A stretch of 64,000 nt of DNA from Manduca sexta (taxonomy: Eukaryota > Arthropoda > Insecta > Lepidoptera > Sphingidae). The translations under genes and the position numbers were made by a program. Of this stretch, positions 1-11,650 are shown piece after piece. Each line of letters begins with the position of its first letter. The stretch's first letter is position 1. Below the pieces are notes generated by a model. The model saw only the letters and a list, made by a program, of their open reading frames with translations. It was not told where the DNA came from and did no database searches. Location: NCBI RefSeq assembly GCF_014839805.1, contig NC_051119.1, forward strand, positions 5,449,245 to 5,513,244. The letters are read 5' to 3'.

Positions 1-87
1 GTAAATGAGCTTTTAAAGCTTTCTAAAGTTGAAGTAGATAGTAACGACGCAGTTGCAAGAACGGAAGGGGGTGAGGTGAAGCAGTGA
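1..87 (+). CDS. possible C-terminal end of a neighbouring CDS (partial)
   Basis: Frame 1 is open from the window edge to TGA at 85-87 and gives 28 residues starting VNELLKLSKVEVD and ending GGEVKQ. The mix is charged and protein-like. It could be the tail after a final membrane helix, as in nrf-6-type proteins, which often end Glu-x-Pro, then Leu-rich, then a polar tail. That link is a guess from 28 residues. The upstream exon lies outside the window. Confidence 0.3.
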   Translation, partial: VNELLKLSKVEVDSNDAVARTEGGEVKQ

Positions 88-1155
88 ATATAGATTTTTT
101 TATAAATGTATTATAATTAAATAACTATGATAAATATGCTAAATGTATAGTTTCAAGATTATTCATAGCCGACGTTGGGAAAAATGTCATTCAACATTTT
201 TGCGCTTATGTGATGGTAAAATATTTTTTATTTTTTCTATGTAGTGATATGCGAGTTTTTAATATGCATATTAGCATATATTCTGTAAATAAGTTATTTG
301 TCTATATAAGGATGCTGTGACATCTTATCAAAGGGACATTTCAAACAAGACAACGACCTACACTTTTGGTAATAACTATTGGAGCACAAATTTGTTCCTG
401 ATATCAAGTCTATAACAAACTATACGGTTTAATTTCTTTGGCTAAATGGAACCATACGTTATGTTATGTCATTATATACCTTAAGATATAGGTTATAAAG
501 ATTTAGAAAGAATATTTTTGAGAGACTCTAAATACAGTCCACGCGCGAGCTCCGAGAAGACTTAAGAAATGTTGACGTCATGACTTCATGCAGTGAATTA
601 GGTGATATTACTTTACCAATATCGATGAGTTCAGGTAACGAACGGTATGATACTTAATGACTCTAGTATAACCCCAAAGTATATTACATACATTAAAACA
701 GTTGAAAACTCTAAAATACACTAACATCGTATTCCTTTGTAATCATTAAGGATTCCTTGTAATATAGAAAAAAGAAACAAAACGAGGAAAATTTAATAAA
801 AACCTTAAATAAAAAGGCAAGACCTATAATATCAAATATAGATGATAACTTAAGTCCTACGCCAAAGGGTCAAAATAAACCAATACTAAGAAGAAATATT
901 CCGTAGATCGCCGTAAAGGGTCGCTATGCAATCGCCCTTAACTAAACTAGTGCTCACGTCCCCTTTAACGACGTCACGTCCCGCGACGGACATCTAAATT
1001 CCCAAACTTATGAACATCATCTAACCCATTCTGGTGGCGCACAAATTTACTGCGCGTATTTATTTGAAAAATTCCACTCTTACGAATTTAAGGTGAAAAG
1101 GGCTATTTGAGAGATGAATCACTTGCTTTATGATTGAGGATAATTCACGATTGTT
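88..1155. other. AT-rich stretch, no gene seen
   Basis: No open frame or splice-bounded segment stands out. A dispersed repeat copy lies at about 311-416 and is listed separately. Confidence 0.5.
311..416 (+). repeat. dispersed repeat copy, related to the sequence around the MITE at 38690
   Basis: The stretch from gatgctgtgacatctt to tctataac matches 38651-38689 plus 38950-39023 almost base for base. The 260-bp insertion found there is absent here, so this copy preserves the pre-insertion arrangement. Confidence 0.75.
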
Positions 1156-1165
1156 ACAGAAATGT

Positions 1166-1885
1166 AACTGAGCGCTGTTATACGTAGTGCAGAAGACGAG
1201 CGCTCTCCGCGCTGTCACCGACGCAACATATAGCCGAGTGCTGTTATGTGTAGTGCAGTAGACGAGCGCTCTCCGCGCTGTCACCGACGCAACATATAGC
1301 TGAGTGCTTGTTATGTGTAGTGCAGAAGACGAGCGCTCTCCGCGCTGTCACCGACGCAACATATAGCCGAGTGCTGTTATGTGTAGTGCAGTAGACGAGC
1401 GCTCTCCGCGCTGTCACCGACGCAACATATAGCTGAGTGCTGTTATGTGTAGTGCAGAAGACGAGCGCTCTCCGCGCTGTCACCGACGCAACATATAGCC
1501 GAGTGCTGTTATGTGTAGTGCAGTAGACGAGCGCTCTCCGCGCTGTCACCGACGCAACATATAGCTGAGTGCTGTTATGTGTAGTGCAGTAGACGAGCGC
1601 TCTCCGCGCTGTCACCGACGCAACATATAGCCGAGTGCTGTTATGTGTAGTGCAGTTGACGGGCGCTCTCCGCGCTGTCACTAACGCAGCGTATAGCCGA
1701 GTGCTGTTATACGTAGTGCAGTAAAAGAGCGCTAACCGCGCTGTCACCAACGCGGAGTATAACCAAGCGCTGTTATGTGTACTATACCAGCGCACTGAAT
1801 ACTGTCGCTTTTGCTATATTTCGCGTAGCTAGGCGTTGTTATACATCTAAAGTGCAGTAGATAAGCGCCCTCCACGACGTCTTAA
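1166..1885. repeat. 66-bp minisatellite with a two-unit higher-order pattern
   Basis: The core gacgagcgctctccgcgctg recurs at 1196, 1261, 1328, 1394, 1460, 1526, 1592 and 1658, spaced 65-67 bp, then decays to about 1885. Early units alternate cagaag/cagtag and atagcc/atagct, giving a 132-bp dimer. Because 66 is divisible by 3, the minus strand stays open for many units and would read a 22-residue repeat. There is no start context, splice site or codon conservation to suggest it is translated. Confidence 0.93.
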
Positions 1886-3117
1886 GTCGTTTATAACCGA
1901 GACTGTAGCTGAGAACTCTTTGAGACATTTTAATCAAAGTACAAATCTGTCTTATTTCATTAATGGTTCCATCGTAATGAGAAATCTCCAACGTTAAATT
2001 ATGATTTAAAATAAAATAGACAACATCAAAGATCTACGGCTCGGAAAATTAGCAAACTTGAAGCGTTCATCGAAATTAAACATTTCATTAACTTCAGAAT
2101 AATATTAAGCCTGAAAGAACACGGCAATTACTATTTTGAAAGTAGAAATTCTGAGTCTCGTGATATTTGAAACTTAGACGCTTTCAACAGGTAGAACATG
2201 ATATTTCAAATTTCATTTTAGGCTATTACTGAATGTAGATTTTAATAAATATAAGCGTAGTAATAATAAATAAAATCTAACTTAGTAATTAGTATACTGA
2301 CGTCTGACTTATTTCCATCTACGAAAAAATTTTTAGGCAGCATCCGTTTGGGGTGTGACATTTGCGATTACAATTCGTTCTGAGAAATATAATATTCTAT
2401 TTCTAATATTTTCCGAGAATTAAATTCGCCTTGTAGATGAAATAAAATGAAATTTCCAGCACAATTATCGAGGCATTTTAAATAAAACTAAATCGATAAC
2501 GTCAAATATGAAGAAGAATATTAGTAAATAGAAGTTGTAACCGCCACTAAGGTAGCCATTTTGAAAATCTTAACTTCATAGTTGTTGACTTTAATCTTCT
2601 AAGAACTAAACCTTCATAACCGCGTAACCACGACACGCGTTATCCAGATAAGCTGAGACTTAGCAACTGTTGCATCGTCTGCAGGATCGAAACTGCAGTA
2701 AACATTCTTATAAACTTTTAGATCGTCTGGACGTTTGAAGAATTTCAACTTTGTTGTCTCTGATTTGAATCAGAATGTGTTATGTAAGTGGCTTATATTT
2801 TGTGACACAATACTAACTTCTGCTTGCGTCTTCCGCATGAGAGGGCTTCTTAGAAGTCTATTATGTGCTAATCCATGATTTGTGATCTATCTGCCTAATA
2901 TACAAACATATTCTTCAGCAATTTGCATTTACCTACTTCGTATATTTTCACGAACTTTTGCTTACATATTTCAAAACTAAAGTAGTTTATTTAATGTTTA
3001 TAGGCTGCCATCTCGTTTACCATCAAGTTTCTTCGTCTGAATATTAATAATTCATTAACTTCAGAATAATATTCATGAGAAAAAGCCTGGATGGATCTAT
3101 TATCGCATATACAAGAC
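1886..3117. other. AT-rich stretch, no gene assigned
   Basis: There are no recognised repeats. A short open segment on the minus strand (2614-2757) looks faintly protein-like but does not connect in phase with the candidate exon at 3126. Confidence 0.4.
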
Positions 3118-3125
3118 CTACTTAC

Positions 3126-3253
3126 CTTGTACAAATATCTTCAGCCAGTGTCATCAGCCACATGAAATCTACTGCTGAATTTCGGTCTCCTATAAGTATT
3201 GCTTGATAGATCTGTCCCAAGGCAGTTGAATATATCTTTTTTCTATTGTTATA
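3126..3253 (-). CDS. candidate exon of an unrecognised gene
   Basis: Read on the minus strand, a plausible acceptor TATTTACAG is followed by 128 nt in an open frame and a strong donor ACAAG|GTAAGT. The peptide begins YNNRKKIYST and runs through ALGQIYQAILIGD to TLAEDICT. It is helical in character and not recognised. The frame stays open upstream to an ATG at 3304, so it could instead be a first exon (3126-3304). No partner exon was identified. Confidence 0.33.
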
Positions 3254-3359
3254 CTGTAAATACATAACTCCTATATCATTACACGTTTTTACTTCCATAA
3301 GCATGGTTACCAAAAAAAATTATCATCTAAGTAAGGTCCCATGTAATAGAAACTAATTT

Positions 3360-4185
3360 AGTGTGCCTAAACTCTAGAGTTCATATTGATGCTGAACAAA
3401 AAATGAATATGAATGTACCTGACGATCAAGACTCAGGAACAGCAGTTGAAAATACTACCGAGGCTACACTAATCAGGCTTTCAAAACATCCAGTGGCCGA
3501 ATGAACCAATGAGCATGCACGTGTTGGGCGCGAAGTGTGAACTATTCAAATACCATCATGCGACAAATTAACGCAAACAGTCTGCAGGTTGATTGCTTAG
3601 GCTAGCGCCCACTGCCAGGCCGGCTTGCGGGATTATTAATAATGTATTATCGTGATGTTATATCAAATTTTAATGATTATGTTTGTAAAAGAGAGTCTAC
3701 GCTTTGTGATACGGAATATCATTTGTACGGTTTCATATTTCAGATTTATTTTTATAAAAAATTCATATAAAAAGGGTAATAGGATAGAAGGGTATTTATA
3801 CTGGGTGCACTCGGCAGATGGGGCATTCGGTGCAAGACGGCGGACAAGTTATGTACCTGAAATAAAAAGTGTACCCAAGTTTGTTATAGTGTATCGTTTT
3901 TATATGATTAGTAATTTGTAATTGAGAAGTGAATAATAAATATTTGAGCCTGAAGTTTAATTCGAGAGATCCCTACACATTGTTAATTGTAGCTGTAAAA
4001 AGGACTTCAGTAGGCTTATTGTTTCGGTCTAAAGATTTTTAGAACCGAGGAACACGTCGAATTTTTCTAAATAACGTGTGAATTAATTACAAATAAATAT
4101 TCGCTTTAATGATAAAAAGAAATTATTGGTAAAGCGGGGTACCCTAAAAGTTCTACATAATACCATTTAAAGTAGACTATGGTGA
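3360..4185. other. no supported gene
   Basis: The only long frame (plus, 3652-3921) lacks start context or recognisable content. A short GC-richer patch at 3500-3635 is unexplained. Confidence 0.4.
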
Positions 4186-4189
4186 TAAA

Positions 4190-4248
4190 TTCACCACTAT
4201 CCCTCTCAGTAGCAAAGGAGGTCCGTCCTTGATATGGAACAATAATAA
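4190..4248 (+). repeat. SINE-A 3' fragment
   Basis: It holds the ccctctcagtagcaaaggagg and ccgtccttgata portion of the SINE-A tail and nothing of the head. Confidence 0.55.
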
Positions 4249-4497
4249 TTCAAGACTTATTATTATTAATGACATTGTTGAATTGTAATTATCTCCATTG
4301 TGTTTACTGCTTCATGCCGGGAGATCCCTTGTGCCATCCCGTCAGTGTGCGTCAGGCTTTAGCATCGTAACCTCAATTCTAGACATGCCTTTGAGACTGA
4401 ATGTAATATAGATATTGGCAAATCATTGCGAAATGGTTGCAGAGTTTGAATGCTTTCTTGGGTAACTTACCAACTTGTATCAGGGTAATTGGAAATT

Positions 4498-4800
4498 AGT
4501 TGGTCTCTCATATGTGAGAGTCCGTCTGGGTAGATAACATTGCAATGTCTATTTTTGTCGCCAAGTAGCAGTGTGTAGTCACTGTTGTGTTCCGGTTTGA
4601 AGGACATTGTAGCCAGTGTAACTACTGGACATAATAAGATTTAACATCTCATGGCTCAGGATGGCGAGTGTATAGAGTGTAATGGCATACCAAACAATAC
4701 TTTGTAATTCAAGATGCTGGATGGTGTTTTTACTATTAAAGGTTGCCATATCGCTGACCATAAGGCGAACGGCTCGGCTGGGCATTCAAAGAAAAAAAAG
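4498..4800 (+). repeat. SINE-B copy
   Basis: About 300 bp: ggtctctcatatgtgagagtc at the 5' end, gtgtgtagtcactgttgtg in the middle, and a 3' end with gcgaacggctcggctgggc followed by an A-rich tail. At least ten copies of this family occur in the window, on both strands. Confidence 0.9.
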
Positions 4801-5384
4801 GCGTGTTACAAAAACCCACACTTAACAATTCCTGCCTGCGATTCGAACCCAGATCCCCTGGACCCACAACCCGTAACGCATTTTGAAACAAGGAAACAGG
4901 AACTGTCAATAAACCTACTCCGTTTTATTATACACACGGACATTCGAAAGCCAGATGTAGTTGAATTATTGCTCAGAACTGAATTCACTTCACAGAGGTT
5001 GAACACAATGTATCAAATGAACAGTATAGACCGAGGCAAGAATTTTAATGTACTTCCAAAGACAATTGGAAGATCCTTCTGCTTTGATGTTTCTATTCTA
5101 TTTCATTGAAAGGTTTTGTTAAGATGGAGAAGAAATAAAAGTATAACATGACGCGCAGACGTTGTTAACTCTTCTATCAAGTACACTAACAAGATACTAA
5201 GGATCGTAATAATAAACAAATCTCATTGTTGAGTAGAATCTTAAGGAAACATTTATGATGTATTTTTTACATAAATAAAAATTGAGCCTTCGTTTGAGCG
5301 TCTGTCAGCTGAGCGGCACTGTTTTATACACAAAATTCGCCTCCAAAGTCTCAAGCGGTAACTTGAGATTGCAGATGATGTTGA

Positions 5385-5601
5385 TAGCTTTACATATTAT
5401 AAATCAAAGTCCCCTTTTCTGTCTGTCTGTATGTTGTCGATTTTTTCAAAATCTACTGAACGGATTTTTATGAAATTTGGTATGTAGATAGTTGAAGACC
5501 CTGGGAAAGTTATAAGCTACTTTTTATCTCGGGAAAATATAGAGCGAGACTTTTATGCCAAAAAAGTCCTTCAGGTGGGCGAAGCCGCAAGCAAAAGCTA
5601 G
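5385..5601 (+). mobile_element. non-autonomous Helitron-like element
   Basis: The body has ctgaacggatttttatgaaa and agaccctgggaaagtt, and it ends gcaaaagctag followed by T. The same body recurs at 29231-29403 and 40057-40240. The 5' terminus is decayed. Confidence 0.7.
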
Positions 5602-5926
5602 TGTAGTATAAATAGCGATGATTTTAAGAGTACTTAAACTTGAGAGCATCCCGGTAGATATCGGACTTCCAAGCGAAAATAAGCTGCATCTATTGTCTAT
5701 TAAGGCTCTTAATTGCTGGAATGACCTGTCAATAAATGTCACACCTTGAATATAGAATTATGTAGGTTTATTTTTAAACAATATGCCATACTGTAACAAA
5801 TTATACGATCTCAATGCTGTCCACACCTTTAGAGTTAAGATCTTAAGCTGGTTTCAAGTCCAATGGACCGGAAATACTGACTGAACTTACAACGGCTTCA
5901 CTATGATTAAAGATTTACACAAGGAT

Positions 5927-5985
5927 GTTTTAACCGACTTAAAAAGGAGGTTTTCAATTCGACGTGTATTTTTTATGTGTGCCTT
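5927..5985 (+). repeat. fragment of the accgactt repeat family
   Basis: Ttttaaccgacttaaaaagg followed by aattcgacgtgtatttttta is the left end of the dispersed family also seen at 35388. Confidence 0.65.
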
Positions 5986-6804
5986 TAAAACGAATGGAGA
6001 ATTAATAATTTACTTATTTTATGCAGCTGTTATTGTGCAAAGATGTTTAAATGTCAGATATCATGGAAGAGCCGGCAGGCGTCGACCGCACCGAACTTTC
6101 GAATATCAAATATCTGACATTCGTAGTAAAGGCCAGGTCAAAAGTACCCGGAACCGGCGGGAATGCATAAAAATATTGATAAAGGTGGAGAAAGCGCGAG
6201 AAGTATGCCAGAATCGTGTAAAGTGACAATCCATAGTCTCTGCCTACCCCTATGGGCGTGAAATTATGTATGTAAATATTAATGATCTGCAATTTTGTTG
6301 GAAATAAATTATGAAAAAAATATAAGATTGACGATTTTACGGCTAGTTACATGCGAGTATAAACTAATAATTTAAAAAACATTAACATTGTGTTTATTCC
6401 AAAACACTAACTTAAAATAGAGATACTTTATTCGTAAGTTTCAACACAAATAAAACTAGAAAGCAGTTAATTCTTAAGTTTACTTCGCAAAGTCGACTTT
6501 TGCGAAGTTTAAGTTGAGGACTAAGGTTTTAGACTTAGATTAGGTTCAGACTAACAACGGTCTAGGTGACGTTGCAAAGTCATTATCGTAAACACAATAA
6601 TCCAATATTATAAATGTGAAAATATATGCTTTTGAAGAAACTAAAACGCTGAAGAGGTTTCGATAAATTTGCCGCACAAATAGAACATGTTCATGTTTAA
6701 AATGTTCGTAGTTATATAAGTGATGTTAAACACAAGCCTCAAATCCTTGCCAAAGGACACCGATTCCTGCTTAGGATGATTCGCGAGGCTATTGAAATTA
6801 AAAA

Positions 6805-7190
6805 AATATCCTAATTTCAATAGGGATGATGGTTGGAAGCTAGCACAAGCCTGGGATCCAGTTCTAATTATATATAATTTAGTTATAATACATTTAATTA
6901 AATCGGAACCCAAAAGACCGGCTGCCAGACTTCAATACACTGTGAGCTCATTCTGCATCAGACCACCAACAGCTAAAATTTAAAATGTTGTTAAATGTAG
7001 GTAGATATTGTAACTTTGACTTTGCGGATGAACAACACCTCAGTTCCCACGTGACTGTAAGGCTGTAGTCTTCGAAAGGTCGGGAAAAAAATATTATATC
7101 AAAAACCGCGATATATTCTGTAAAATAGTTTTATTTCAATGTCTAACATTTGCCCAAACATAAGAAATCATTAAATAAAATTTTATATTA
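6805..7190 (+). repeat. interspersed repeat G (probable LINE-derived), copy 1
   Basis: It shares gatggttggaagct, ccggctgccaga, gacttrcggatgaacaacacctc, cttcgaaacgtcggg and a 3' end of aaccgcg...ttatttcaatgtctaacatt with 15470-15825 and 62095-62265. No intact frame remains. Confidence 0.8.
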
Positions 7191-7311
7191 CATTTGTTTC
7201 GTAACTTTCATGCAATTTGATAGCGTCTACGAGGCGCCTTAGTTTGATTAAATACTGTCCCATCTTCTTCATTCTTATTGTTTTTGATTAATCAGGCCCT
7301 TACAATATAGA

Positions 7312-7631
7312 AGCGGCGATAGCGTACTTGGGTGTGGAACGGACTGCCGAAACGAATGTCCGCAGGTTAAAATCCCAAGGGCACACACCTCAGACTTTTT
7401 AAAAAAAAATGTGTGTGTTCTTTGTGAATCATCGCTTTTTTTAACGGTAAAGGAAATCATCGTGAGGAAATCTGCATACCTGAGAAGTTCTCTATAGGAA
7501 ATTTGGTGGTGTATGAAGTCTACCAATCCGCGCTAGCTAGCGTGGTGGACTAAGGTCTATTCCATCTCAGTAGTGGAGGAACTCCGTGCCTAGCAGTAGG
7601 TCAGTATATAATACAGAGCTGATATTATTAT
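7312..7631 (+). repeat. SINE-A, full-length copy
   Basis: The tRNA-like head has an A box (gcggcgatagcgtacttggg) and a B-box-like ggttaaaatcc. The body is shared by the family, and the tail ends atataatacagagctgatatt. This is the most frequent family in the window, with roughly 20 copies or fragments. Confidence 0.92.
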
Positions 7632-7898
7632 ATTATATTTATGTATAGCTACCTTAATCTATTGTTATTGTTTTCCAATTAAACCGAGTGTAATATTACT
7701 GATTTTATGACTATTAGACTACAAAGCTAATCTAAATGGGTATAACCGCATTAACCTCAGTTATATGCAAATTCTAACTTGATTTGACCGCAGTGATCGT
7801 CCAATAATTAGGGAGCAAACTGTGGCTTAAACACATTTGTTAGATAATTGTAACAAGTTGGATTTTGTGTTGTATTTACTTCGTTTTAGTACTATAAT

Positions 7899-8500
7899 GT
7901 ACGTGATCTCGCAATTCGCTTTTGAGATTACACACTATCGTCATCTCGTTGCTTCACTGATCCGTTTGTCACATACTACTCTACCTATATGTGATCTCAC
8001 AACACTTGCTCTTGAGCTCTCATCCACTACCTTTAGCTCGTCGCTCCACCGGCCTGAGCGACGCATACTACGCTCCCTGTACGTGTTCTCACAACACTTG
8101 CTCTTGAGCTCTCATCCACTATCTTTAGCTCGTCGCTCCACCGGCCTGAGCGACGCATACTACGCTCCCTGTACGTGTTCTCACAATACTCGCTCCTGAG
8201 CTCTCATCCAATACTTTCAACTAGTTGCTCCACCAGCCCGCGCGTCACACACCACGCTCCCTGTACGTGATCTCACAACTCGCTCCTGAGCTCTTATTCA
8301 CTACCTTCAACCGGTTGTGTCATCGATCCGTTTGCCACACACTACGCTCTCTGTACGTGGTTTGACTACGCTCGCTCCTGAACTCTCATCCACTACTATC
8401 ACCTCATTGTTTCACAGACCTGTTTGTCACACACTACGCTCTCTGTGCGTGATCTCATTACACTCACTCTCGAATTTTCAGTACCTATGTTCAAAGATCA
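7899..8500. repeat. 92-bp tandem array, about 6.5 units
   Basis: The unit marker gtacgtgatctc or a close variant recurs at about 7899, 7987, 8079, 8171, 8263, 8353 and 8445. Units share ctcctgagctctcatccact and cgctccaccggcc. The frame is open on the plus strand only because of the sequence bias, so no protein is proposed. Confidence 0.9.
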
Positions 8501-8505
8501 TTACG

Positions 8506-8795
8506 GTGATAGCCTAGTTGTGTGGAACTGACTGCCGAGACCCGCAGGTTCTAAACCCAGGGGCATACCTTTGACTTTTCTAAAATTATGTGTGTATTCT
8601 TTGTGTGAATTATCGCTTGCTTTGACGGTGTAGGAAACCTGCATACCTGAGAAGTTCTCTATAGGAATTTTGAGGATGTGTGTAGTCTGCTAATTTGCAT
8701 TAGGCCAGCGTGGTGGATTAAAGCCTAATCCCTCTCAGTAGTCGAGGGCAGTGCCCAGCAGTGGGACAGTATATAATACAGGACTGATATTATAT
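8506..8795 (+). repeat. SINE-A copy with 13-bp target-site duplication
   Basis: A complete but somewhat diverged copy. The flanks aaagatcattacg at 8493-8505 and 8796-8808 are identical, marking a LINE-mediated insertion at the end of the 92-bp array. Confidence 0.92.
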
Positions 8796-9392
8796 AAAGA
8801 TCATTACGAGGATCAACACAATAATATTCAAAACGGTAAGAAGGAAATCCCTTTGATTACAGACTTCGCTAATAAGGCAAATAGTGTTAAGTCGTGACGT
8901 AATATGCCAAGGAAGGGAATAACTAGATAAGCCTCGTACAAAGATCTTGAAAATAATACCTCCACACTTACGTACAAACATGCCAAAAGTTTCCACCTTC
9001 TGAATTAGTAAGATTCTTTTTCTCCGAGTTATTCTTAACGTATGCGTGATTGATAAGATTCTTCCGTAGTTTTGTTTGTAAACTGAAATCTCATAGGATT
9101 ATATAGTAATTTACGCAGATATATTAGCGAAAATATTACATACTATGTATGTATATTGTCATAAATGATTATAAGTACAACGTGGGAAAGTAATACAAAA
9201 TGTAATAGTACGGTGTGCTTAGAATATGGTAAAAACACTACACAAATCTATGTTGTTTAATTAAGATTGGTTGAGACTAACATGTGACTGATGATGGTCT
9301 CTCGAATCACAAATATAAAAATTAGACACAAACGCATTGGTCTCTCGATCAATCTCAAATTTCGACTTACGCGTCGCAGTTGACTTGCTCGT

Positions 9393-9635
9393 GGTAGCAT
9401 ATACTTTATATCTACCCGGATAGCGACCACCGTACGCAAGGTGTTAAAACCCGTCATAGTGGCCCATGTAAGTGTGTCGCGTTCCGGGATTAGCCTGGGT
9501 ATATCTGGTCCCAACAGGCCGGCTTAATTGTGTCGACTGCCGAGGAGTAATCATCTGTCGTCAGTCGACATTCTATTCGACCGCACTTCATTTACCACAA
9601 GGTGAAGTAAAGTGACTTTCCCTGCCACTATAAAA
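9393..9635 (+). repeat. SINE-E copy
   Basis: This family is marked by ccggatagcgaccaccgta, ggtgttaaaacccgtcatag, gcgttccgggatcagcctg, ggccggcataattgtgtcga and a Pol-III-like layout. Many copies occur here on both strands. Confidence 0.88.
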
Positions 9636-9890
9636 AAATCTCTTACACAAAATAAAATCTCACCGCTATTCACACATAGCTAATTTTTAACAAAACGGGC
9701 GACACTTCTTATTACGTCACCCTTTTAGGAATCGAGTTAATGGAATGAACACATGCGGTGAAATAGACTAAATGCTGGCACTTAATTTGGAACCTAATGC
9801 TTTGGAAACGTGACGCTGAGCTCAAATTATTTCTTATTCTTGTTACTAGGCAGAAGGCACTTCGTATACCCTTGATATTAAAAAAAAGCG

Positions 9891-10197
9891 GCGATAGCCT
9901 AGTTGGGTGTGGAACGGACTGCCAAGACGAATGTCTGCAGGTTCAAATCCCAAGGGCACACACCTCTGACTTTTTTAAAATCATGTGTGTATTCTTTGTG
10001 AATTTATCGTCCGCTTTAACGGTGAAGGAAAACATTGTGAGGAAACCTGCACGTCTGAGAAGTTCTCTATAGGAATTTCGAAGGTGTGTGAAGTCTACCA
10101 ATCCGCACTAGGCCAGCGTGGTGGACTAATCCCTCTCACTAGTAGAGGAGGTCCGTGCTCAGCAGTGGGCAAGTATATAATACAGGGCTGATATTAT
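9891..10197 (+). repeat. SINE-A copy with 16-bp target-site duplication
   Basis: A full-length copy. The flanks tatacccttgatatta at 9875-9890 and 10198-10213 are identical. Confidence 0.95.
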
Positions 10198-10213
10198 TAT
10201 ACCCTTGATATTA

Positions 10214-10445
10214 GCTGTTGTGGCACTGTATTTTTATACACGGCAAAGTGAAGCTCCTGATGGTAAGTGGATTGGGGTCAGATAGCGATTGGCGCGAGGT
10301 GATGGTCGTCAGTCGACACAATTATTCCGGCTTGAAGCTGAGTATACACAGGCTGATTCTGCAATGCGACTAACGTGGGCTACTATTGGGGTTTTACATC
10401 TTGTGTACGGACGCTATCCAAGCGGATACAAATATCATACCACAA
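10214..10445 (-). repeat. SINE-E copy
   Basis: The reverse complement of the family seen at 9393, directly beside the SINE-A insertion. Confidence 0.85.
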
Positions 10446-10542
10446 CATAGCCTAAAAGCAAATACTTTAGCAATCTCATTTACCCACTTAGATGTTATAT
10501 TTTAAAATATTCTTCCTTGTATAATTCATAAATTTCTCACAC

Positions 10543-10797
10543 ACAATGTCTATTTCTACCGCCAAGCAGCAGTGTGTAGTCACAGTTGTATTGCGATTTG
10601 AAGGATATTGAGGCCAGTTTAACTACTGGACGTAATGAGACTTAACATCCGATGACTCAGGATGGCGAGCGTAGTGGAATACCAAACACATTATAATTCA
10701 AGGTGTTGGATGGTGTTTTTACAGTTTATGGGCGGTCGCATCGCTTACCATCAGGAGAAGGGCAAGCTCGTCACGTCATTCAAAGCAAGAAAAAAAA
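10543..10797 (+). repeat. SINE-B copy, 5'-truncated
   Basis: It starts at aatgtctatttctaccgcc and ends in an A-rich tail. Confidence 0.9.
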
Positions 10798-10799
10798 CA

Positions 10800-11475
10800 C
10801 AATTTCAGCTTTCTACAATCCAGGGCTGGGGTTAGGTGTGGGTAAGACAGTGAGTGAAAACTTTTCTCTATAGTCCTGCCTAATGGCATATAGACAATGC
10901 CTAACCTCCCCAGAACGACACACAAAGACGCAGATTGTAAAAGCCCATTATCGCTACTCGAAGTAATTGGCAAAACTAAAAAGATTTCCAACTCAATTTC
11001 TCCAGTCATTTTAATGGCATGAAATGAAATACTTCGCAAATGAAGACATGAATTGGATCTTTATTTTCGCTCATTAAAGGGAAGTCTGAGCAGCTATTAG
11101 TATAAAAATGTAATAAATACAGCAGAATAGCGCTAATTTAAATATTTTTGCCTGGGAGTTGCGACCTCGTTTCCGGCTACATGATGTGGAGAAGACGTAT
11201 GGGTTGTTCCGGAATAAAGTGTTTGAACTATCAAGGTCTTCTAGCAAATCATTTTCACATAGGTACAATATTTGAATAATTCTATGCACATGTGATTGTG
11301 AGATATGTATTGGCTGCGCGAAAATCGATCTAATATCACAATACATATAGACCATTTTCGAAAAATGGTTAGTAGATATTGGTAATATGGCACTTCAGAA
11401 ATCATAAATACAGAAGAGAAATTTACTGGTGTTGTCAACATTATATTTAAAAGTCCACACAGAAGAGCAATTTAC
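10800..11475. other. no gene seen
   Basis: Only short shadow frames are present. The motif cagaagagcaatttactgctg is partly duplicated at 11412 and 11461. Confidence 0.4.
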
Positions 11476-11479
11476 TGCT

Positions 11480-11650
11480 GTTGTCATCATCATCATCACC
11501 GTCATCAGCCGTAAGATGTCCACTGCCGAATATGGGCCTCGTCCAAAGAGTTCTAGATTGACCTATTGGAAGCGGCCCGCATCTAGCGATCTCCGGCGAG
11601 TTTTATGAGGTCACCTGTCCACCTCGTGGGTGGACGTCCGACACTGCGCT
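11480..11650 (+). repeat. LINE 3'-end fragment
   Basis: Catcatcatcaccgtcatca, tgtccactgccgaatatggg and ccacctcgtgggtggacgtcc form a widespread lepidopteran LINE tail. A second copy is at 49858-50005. Confidence 0.75.

Noticed and set aside
1244..1795. Long minus-strand open frame of 22-residue repeats as a repetitive protein gene
   Set aside because: It exists because the 66-bp unit is a multiple of three. There is no start, splice or codon-level conservation.
1166..1885. CRISPR-like array
   Set aside because: Units are fully tandem with no unique spacers, and the genome is eukaryotic.
2614..2757. Minus-strand segment reading KLKFFKRPDD and further, as a last exon joined to 3126-3253
   Set aside because: Possible acceptors give phase 0 or 1, while the exon at 3126 ends in phase 2. 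The segment is short and could be chance.
3652..3921. 89-codon plus-strand frame
   Set aside because: No recognisable content, AT-driven composition in the first half, no splice support.
4714..5109. 131-codon plus-strand frame
   Set aside because: It starts inside the SINE-B tail and runs into a tRNA-like head remnant (cctgcgattcgaacccagat), so it is repeat-derived.
7837..8517. Open frames on the plus strand over the 92-bp array
   Set aside because: They follow the array composition; 92 is not a multiple of three and the frames change between units.
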